Below, piece after piece: positions 59,849 to 64,000 of a DNA stretch of 64,000 nucleotides. The position numbers and the translations under genes were made by a program. How positions within the stretch are numbered: the stretch's first letter is position 1; each line of letters begins with the position of its first letter. The stretch covers positions 434,001 through 498,000 of the forward strand of contig JAMCAN010000001.1 in NCBI GenBank assembly GCA_023715185.1, read 5' to 3'. This DNA is from Planococcus sp. MER TA 32b. GTDB lineage: Bacteria > Bacillota > Bacilli > Bacillales_A > Planococcaceae. The notes beneath the pieces are model-generated. The model was given only the letters and a program-made list of their open reading frames with translations. It did no database searches and had not been told where the DNA came from.

Positions 59849-60382
59849 TTGATAGAAGAACCTTCCTACCGGTTGATTGCATGGATGAAAGTAATCATTC
59901 TGGCATCTTTGGTCCTTTTGGGCGCCCGGCAATTCATATTCGAACCGGTTGAAGTGCATGGCAAATCCATGATGCCGACATTCGAGGAAAATGACCGGAT
60001 CATCCTGATGAAAATCAGTGAAATCGAACATTCCGATATGATTGTCTTCAGAGTCGCAGAAGACAGAAATTACTTGAAACGGGTTATTGGAATTCCGGGA
60101 GACGTTGTGGAAATGACCGACGACCATTTGTATATCAACGGTATAGAGAAAGAAGAACCTTATTTGGAACAAAACAGGAAAGTGGCTGAACGATTTGGAT
60201 ACAATCAGCTGACGGAAGATTTTCCTGCTGTCACCGTGCCTGCAGGGTATTATTTTGTGCTGGGCGATAATCGCTTGAATAGTGTCGACTCACGGATGCT
60301 CGGATTTATCAAAAAGGAAAATGTTATCGGAGAAGTGAAGTTCAGACTTTCTCCATTTGAACATTTGGGACCGGTGAAGTAG
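59849..60382 (+). CDS. Type I signal peptidase
   Basis: Protein of 177 aa. It cleaves signal peptides of exported proteins at the outer membrane face. One N-terminal membrane helix (VIILASLVLLGARQFIF) precedes box B VHGKSMMPTF with the catalytic Ser, box D YLKRVIGIPGDVV with the catalytic Lys, and box E VLGDNRLNSVDSR. The length is typical of Gram-positive SipS/SipT types. The start codon is TTG 59849 behind AAGGAGG. The AraC gene follows after 24 nt. Confidence 0.93.
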   Translation: MIEEPSYRLIAWMKVIILASLVLLGARQFIFEPVEVHGKSMMPTFEENDRIILMKISEIEHSDMIVFRVAEDRNYLKRVIGIPGDVVEMTDDHLYINGIEKEEPYLEQNRKVAERFGYNQLTEDFPAVTVPAGYYFVLGDNRLNSVDSRMLGFIKKENVIGEVKFRLSPFEHLGPVK

Positions 60383-60406
60383 GGGCAGGAGAAGGAAGGT
60401 GACTTT

Positions 60407-61831
60407 GTGGAAATTGTGGTTATCTCGCAAAATGAGCTGGAAGCCCAAGGGTTGAAATGGGTGATGGAATCCCATATGAACGGCGTTGCAGTATCGTTTT
60501 CCAAAGCGGACGCGGCAGACTGCATGGTGATCGATATGGACTTGTGGAACGACGAACTCGAAAAGGAATTTGAACAGCGCAATATCCCTTGGATCGGCTT
60601 GTCATCCGACCGGACATTCATGACGGCCTACCGGGCTTTAAAGGGGAAAGCGGCTGATTTATTGTTCCGGCCATTCGATCCGCTGCTTCTTGTGAAACAG
60701 CTGCAGCAAATCCGTTTCCAGCTGCGCAATGAAAAAACAAGTGAAGGAAGCCTGAAGCATACGCTTCTCAGATACGAAGATTTTTTTGATGCTGAAGTTT
60801 TGACGCCCGCTGTGACTCTGACTGCTTTTGTGCTGCCTGACAAAGCGGGCTACCCATTATTGAGCAAGCAGCTGAAAAATTATCCTTTCCATAAAGGAGC
60901 GGAGGTATTTGCCTTTTCCGATTTTGTACTGGCTGCTTTTCTGACGGACGACGAGCAATCCTGTATCGAAGAAAGCCGGATGTTCTATGAATCTTGGAAG
61001 CGGGAGACCCATGAAGACCTGTCGATTTTCGTCAACGCCAACCGGCAAATTCGGCTGAAAGATTATTACCAAGGTACGAGGGATATGACTTCGCTGATTT
61101 TCTACGAAGGCTATGATATTTCTGTCATCGAACACGAACCGATTGCCTGGAAGCCGCTCGATCCGTTTTTATCACCAGTTGAACAGCGGGAATGGATAGA
61201 AATGCTCGAGAAAAAAGATACGCGTGCCATCCACGCTTGGATGCAAAATGAATTTCTTTCCTATTCGCGTCCTTATCCGGACCCTGAAATGATCCGTGTC
61301 CGGCTGACAAGTGTGCTGGCCCAGGCGCGCCGCTACATGAAATCAGTTCATCTGCAGGATGAGCAATGGGAACAGCGTTATCATGAAATTTTTGAAGTAA
61401 TCGTCAAAGATCCAGTTATTTATAAGATTGCCCAGTCAACATTGAATTTCATTGTGAATGTGGTGTCAGCGGCTGTTAAGAACGCGGAAAGCGGGGAATC
61501 CCCGGCTTCGGAGGAAATTCGGGCACTGATGGAAGCGAATTACTGGAACCCGGATTGGAATCTATCGGCCTGTGCTGAACAGCTGCGGATGAATAAGAGC
61601 ACATTGAGCCGCAGATTTCAAAAGCAGAACGGCCGGAAGTTCAGTGAGTTGCTGCTGCAGATCCGCATTCGCGAGGCCAACCGGCTGATGAAAGAGACGG
61701 ATATTCCGCTCGATGAAGTGGCGCGGCTCAGCGGTTTTGGCACCGCTTCGTATTTCAGCGCGGTATATAAGAAACATGAAAAATTGACCCCTTCCCAGTA
61801 TCGGCAGGGGGAACTTCATTTATTGAACTGA
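60407..61831 (+). CDS. AraC-family regulator with degenerate receiver domain
   Basis: Protein of 474 aa. The N-terminal 110 residues resemble a response-regulator receiver but have VISQNE instead of the acidic pocket, so phosphorylation is unlikely. A long central region (about 115-370) has no recognised family. The C-terminal 95 residues are a two-HTH AraC domain (LSACAEQLRMNKSTLSRRFQ, DEVARLSGFGTASYFSAVYK). The start codon is GTG 60407 behind AAGGTG. It lies 190 nt before the hut operon with the same orientation, so control of hut is a reasonable guess. Confidence 0.87.
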   Translation: MEIVVISQNELEAQGLKWVMESHMNGVAVSFSKADAADCMVIDMDLWNDELEKEFEQRNIPWIGLSSDRTFMTAYRALKGKAADLLFRPFDPLLLVKQLQQIRFQLRNEKTSEGSLKHTLLRYEDFFDAEVLTPAVTLTAFVLPDKAGYPLLSKQLKNYPFHKGAEVFAFSDFVLAAFLTDDEQSCIEESRMFYESWKRETHEDLSIFVNANRQIRLKDYYQGTRDMTSLIFYEGYDISVIEHEPIAWKPLDPFLSPVEQREWIEMLEKKDTRAIHAWMQNEFLSYSRPYPDPEMIRVRLTSVLAQARRYMKSVHLQDEQWEQRYHEIFEVIVKDPVIYKIAQSTLNFIVNVVSAAVKNAESGESPASEEIRALMEANYWNPDWNLSACAEQLRMNKSTLSRRFQKQNGRKFSELLLQIRIREANRLMKETDIPLDEVARLSGFGTASYFSAVYKKHEKLTPSQYRQGELHLLN

Positions 61832-61858
61832 ACGGCTTTCTTCGGAAGGCCGTTTTAA
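61830..61858 (+). terminator. Terminator after the AraC-type gene
   Basis: AACGGC-TTTC pairs with GAAG-GCCGTT around TTCG or similar, then TTTAAATTT. Confidence 0.7.
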
Positions 61859-61863
61859 ATTTG

Positions 61864-61906
61864 TTTAGAATCAATAAAGATGCAGTAATCATAAAATGAT
61901 TCTAAA
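61864..61906. promoter_or_regulatory. Inverted repeat upstream of hutU
   Basis: TTTAGAATCA and TGATTCTAAA, perfect 10-bp arms, 23 nt apart. A second perfect pair, TGTTTTATT and AATAAAACA, lies at 61913-61943. Both sit 80-160 nt before the hutU start, a reasonable place for operators. Confidence 0.5.
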
Positions 61907-62021
61907 AAAGACTGTTTTATTCGAAAGGATATTAAATAAAACAAAATAAATGAAATAAATTATAAATAATTAACTAAATATTTCATATAGAATGAAAATA
62001 TACAAAAAGGAGGAACTCAAA

Positions 62022-63704
62022 ATGAAAACGGTTTCAGAACAAAAAGTAATCCAATATACAGGTACAAAACTTAATACAAAAGGGTGGCAGCAGGAAGCGG
62101 CATTGCGCATGCTGATGAATAATCTGGATCCCGATGTGGCGGAACGTCCGGAAGATCTGGTTGTATACGGCGGCATAGGCAAAGCGGCAAGAAACTGGGA
62201 GAGTTTTGACGCCATCGTCCGGTCGCTGAAAGAACTTGAGAACGATGAAACACTTATGGTGCAGTCGGGCAAACCGGTCGCTATTTTCAAGACACATGAA
62301 AATGCGCCGAGGGTTTTGATTGCCAATTCAAATATTGTTCCGGCTTACGCGAATTGGGAAACGTTCCATGAACTCGATAAGAAAGGCTTGATGATGTACG
62401 GACAGATGACAGCGGGCAGCTGGATTTACATCGGTTCACAGGGAATCGTGCAAGGGACGTATGAAACTTTCGCGGAGCTGGCGAAACAGCATTTCGGCGA
62501 GTCGCTGAAAGGGACGATTACATTGACGGCGGGTCTTGGCGGTATGGGCGGTGCACAGCCGTTGGCGGTCACCATGGCCGGCGGTGTCTGCATCGGCATA
62601 GAAGTGGACGAGACGCGCATCGATCGGCGCATCGCTACCCGTTATACAGATGTGAAAACCGATTCACTCGATGAAGCGATCCTCTTGGCTGAAGAAGCGA
62701 AGCAGGAAGGGCGCGCGTTATCCATCGGCTTGCTGGGCAATGCAGCTGATGTTTTGCCGGAAATGATCCAAAGAGGTTTCACCCCTGACGTACTGACGGA
62801 TCAGACTTCAGCACATGATCCGTTGAACGGCTATATCCCGTCAAAAATGTCCTTGGAGGATGCAGCTGTTCTGCGCGAATCCAACCCAACGGAATATGTC
62901 AAGCTGTCGAAAGCGTCGATGGCGCAGCACGTTCGTTCAATGCTGGAAATGAAAGAAAAAGGCGCCATTACATTTGATTACGGCAATAATATCCGTCAAG
63001 TCGCCAAAGACGAAGGCGTCGAAAATGCTTTCGATTTCCCTGGGTTTGTGCCGGCTTATATCCGCCCTCAATTCTGTGAAGGAAAAGGCCCGTTCCGCTG
63101 GGTGGCGTTATCCGGCGATCCGGAAGATATCCGCAAAACGGATGAAGTGATTTTACGTGAATTCAGTTACAACACGCATCTTTGCAATTGGATCAAGATG
63201 GCGCAGGAGAAAATCCAGTTCCAGGGATTGCCTGCCCGGATTTGCTGGCTCGGGTACGGCGAACGCGCCCGCTTCGGCAAAATCATCAACGATATGGTAG
63301 CGAGCGGCGAGTTGAGCGCTCCGATCGTTATCGGGCGCGACCACTTGGACTCCGGTTCTGTGGCATCGCCGAACCGCGAAACCGAATCGATGAAAGACGG
63401 TTCGGATGTTGTCGCTGACTGGCCGATCCTTAACGCGATGGTCAACGCGGTCGGCGGCGCGACATGGGTTTCGCTTCATCACGGCGGCGGTGTCGGCATG
63501 GGCTACTCCATACATTCGGGTATGGTCATAGTTGCGGATGGCACGAAAGATGCCGAAGCGCGTTTGGAAAGAGTATTGACGACAGATCCTGGAATGGGAG
63601 TAGCGCGCCATGTTGATGCCGGCTACGAAATCGCCGAGAAAACAGCGCGTGAAAAAGGCGTTAACATTCCGATGATGAAAGGTGGAAACCAGAAAAATGA
63701 CTAA
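62022..63704 (+). CDS. hutU: Urocanate hydratase
   Basis: Protein of 560 aa. It is the second step of histidine degradation, adding water to urocanate using a tightly bound NAD. The signatures are intact: [41 protein letters not shown], and the catalytic [13 protein letters not shown]. Cytoplasmic homodimer family. AAGGAGG lies about 8 nt before ATG 62022; the frame opens ten codons earlier without a ribosome site. It overlaps hutI by 8 nt. hutH is not in the window upstream. Confidence 0.96.
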   Translation: MKTVSEQKVIQYTGTKLNTKGWQQEAALRMLMNNLDPDVAERPEDLVVYGGIGKAARNWESFDAIVRSLKELENDETLMVQSGKPVAIFKTHENAPRVLIANSNIVPAYANWETFHELDKKGLMMYGQMTAGSWIYIGSQGIVQGTYETFAELAKQHFGESLKGTITLTAGLGGMGGAQPLAVTMAGGVCIGIEVDETRIDRRIATRYTDVKTDSLDEAILLAEEAKQEGRALSIGLLGNAADVLPEMIQRGFTPDVLTDQTSAHDPLNGYIPSKMSLEDAAVLRESNPTEYVKLSKASMAQHVRSMLEMKEKGAITFDYGNNIRQVAKDEGVENAFDFPGFVPAYIRPQFCEGKGPFRWVALSGDPEDIRKTDEVILREFSYNTHLCNWIKMAQEKIQFQGLPARICWLGYGERARFGKIINDMVASGELSAPIVIGRDHLDSGSVASPNRETESMKDGSDVVADWPILNAMVNAVGGATWVSLHHGGGVGMGYSIHSGMVIVADGTKDAEARLERVLTTDPGMGVARHVDAGYEIAEKTAREKGVNIPMMKGGNQKND

Positions 63705-64000
63705 AGCAGTTTGGATTAAGCATGCACAGCTTGCAACCATTAAAGGCCAGCAAGGCCCAAGATCTAAAGAAGCGATGAGTGAACTTGGTTTGATCGAAGA
63801 CGGCAGTGTCTGGCTGGAGGACGGGAAAATAACGGCTGTAGGCACAACCGCCGAATTGGAAGAGAAATTTGCTGGAAGATCAGCGGAGGCTGAAGTCATC
63901 GATGCCGAAGGGCGATTGGTGACGCCAGGGCTGGTGGATCCGCATACGCATGTTGCGTACGGCGGAAGCCGCGAAGGCGAATTCGAAAAACGGCTGCAGG
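63697..64000 (+). CDS. hutI: Imidazolonepropionase, N-terminal part (runs off window end)
   Basis: The first 101 codons are present. HutI hydrolyses imidazolonepropionate to formiminoglutamate, the third step of histidine degradation. The conserved [14 protein letters not shown] and [19 protein letters not shown] (metal-binding H-x-H) are visible. GAAAGGTGG precedes the ATG, which lies inside the end of hutU (8-nt overlap), so the two are translationally coupled. Confidence 0.93.
   Translation, partial: MTKAVWIKHAQLATIKGQQGPRSKEAMSELGLIEDGSVWLEDGKITAVGTTAELEEKFAGRSAEAEVIDAEGRLVTPGLVDPHTHVAYGGSREGEFEKRLQ

Noticed and set aside
1-64000. tRNA, rRNA, riboswitch or prophage genes
   Set aside because: Looked for in all gaps; no cloverleaf, rRNA segment, T-box or known riboswitch core, or phage structural gene was recognised by eye.

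Overview
The window (about 45% G+C by eye, tightly packed genes, strong AGGAGG-type ribosome sites, B. subtilis-like gene content) looks like a chromosome segment of a Gram-positive Bacillales bacterium. A split C30 carotenoid cluster (crtN, crtM, crtP, crtQ, crtO and a CruF-type hydratase) beside a complete mrp antiporter operon points to the pigmented, salt-tolerant Planococcaceae, most likely Planococcus or a near relative. This placement is inferred from gene content; no rRNA or tRNA gene lies in the window.

Layout. 0-9 kb: the start of a divergent lipoprotein gene, an orphan MsmX/UgpC-type sugar ABC ATPase, a UPF0180-YtxH stress-protein fusion, a NERD protein, an MFS permease, exonuclease III, a CDP-glycerol glycerophosphotransferase and a catalase. 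9-17 kb, minus strand: an operon of a tandem P-II-like protein with two DUF1538 membrane proteins, then the seven-gene mrpABCDEFG operon. 17-23 kb: a KdpD-type Usp protein, a pentapeptide-repeat protein, an XRE regulator, an SDR and RecQ. 23-29 kb: gltBD (glutamate synthase) with a catabolite-control (cre) site upstream. 29-36.6 kb: a secreted protein, a cupin/HD-GYP fusion, a YtxH-like protein, a two-gene ATP-grasp plus alpha-E/transglutaminase operon and a DbpA helicase. 36.8-45 kb: C30 carotenoid synthesis in two convergent operons. 45-54 kb: an RpiR regulator, a polar amino acid ABC transporter, a CBS protein, small proteins, RluF, and an aldehyde dehydrogenase with DUF779. 54-64 kb: a VbhA/Fic toxin-antitoxin pair, AAC(3), a thioesterase, DUF421, SEC-C, an acetamidase, signal peptidase I, an AraC regulator and the start of a hut operon.

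The most promising little-characterised units are the P-II/DUF1538 operon (9.0-11.1 kb) and the ATP-grasp/alpha-E-transglutaminase pair (31.6-35.0 kb). A recurring GTTTWR-N13/15-GGGWAW-type promoter lies 38-41 nt before five unrelated genes (YtxH fusion, catalase, SDR, CBS protein, small lipoprotein), suggesting that part of the window belongs to a sigma-B-like general stress regulon. Two intergenic arrays of 10-11-mers with 20-21 bp periodicity (2.56 and 53.8 kb) and a dispersed GC-rich repeat (40.7, 46.9, 57.4 kb) are not explained by genes.

See the individual entries for start-codon choices, many of which differ from the longest open frame because a clear ribosome site lies downstream. No prophage, intact insertion sequence, CRISPR array, rRNA or tRNA was seen.
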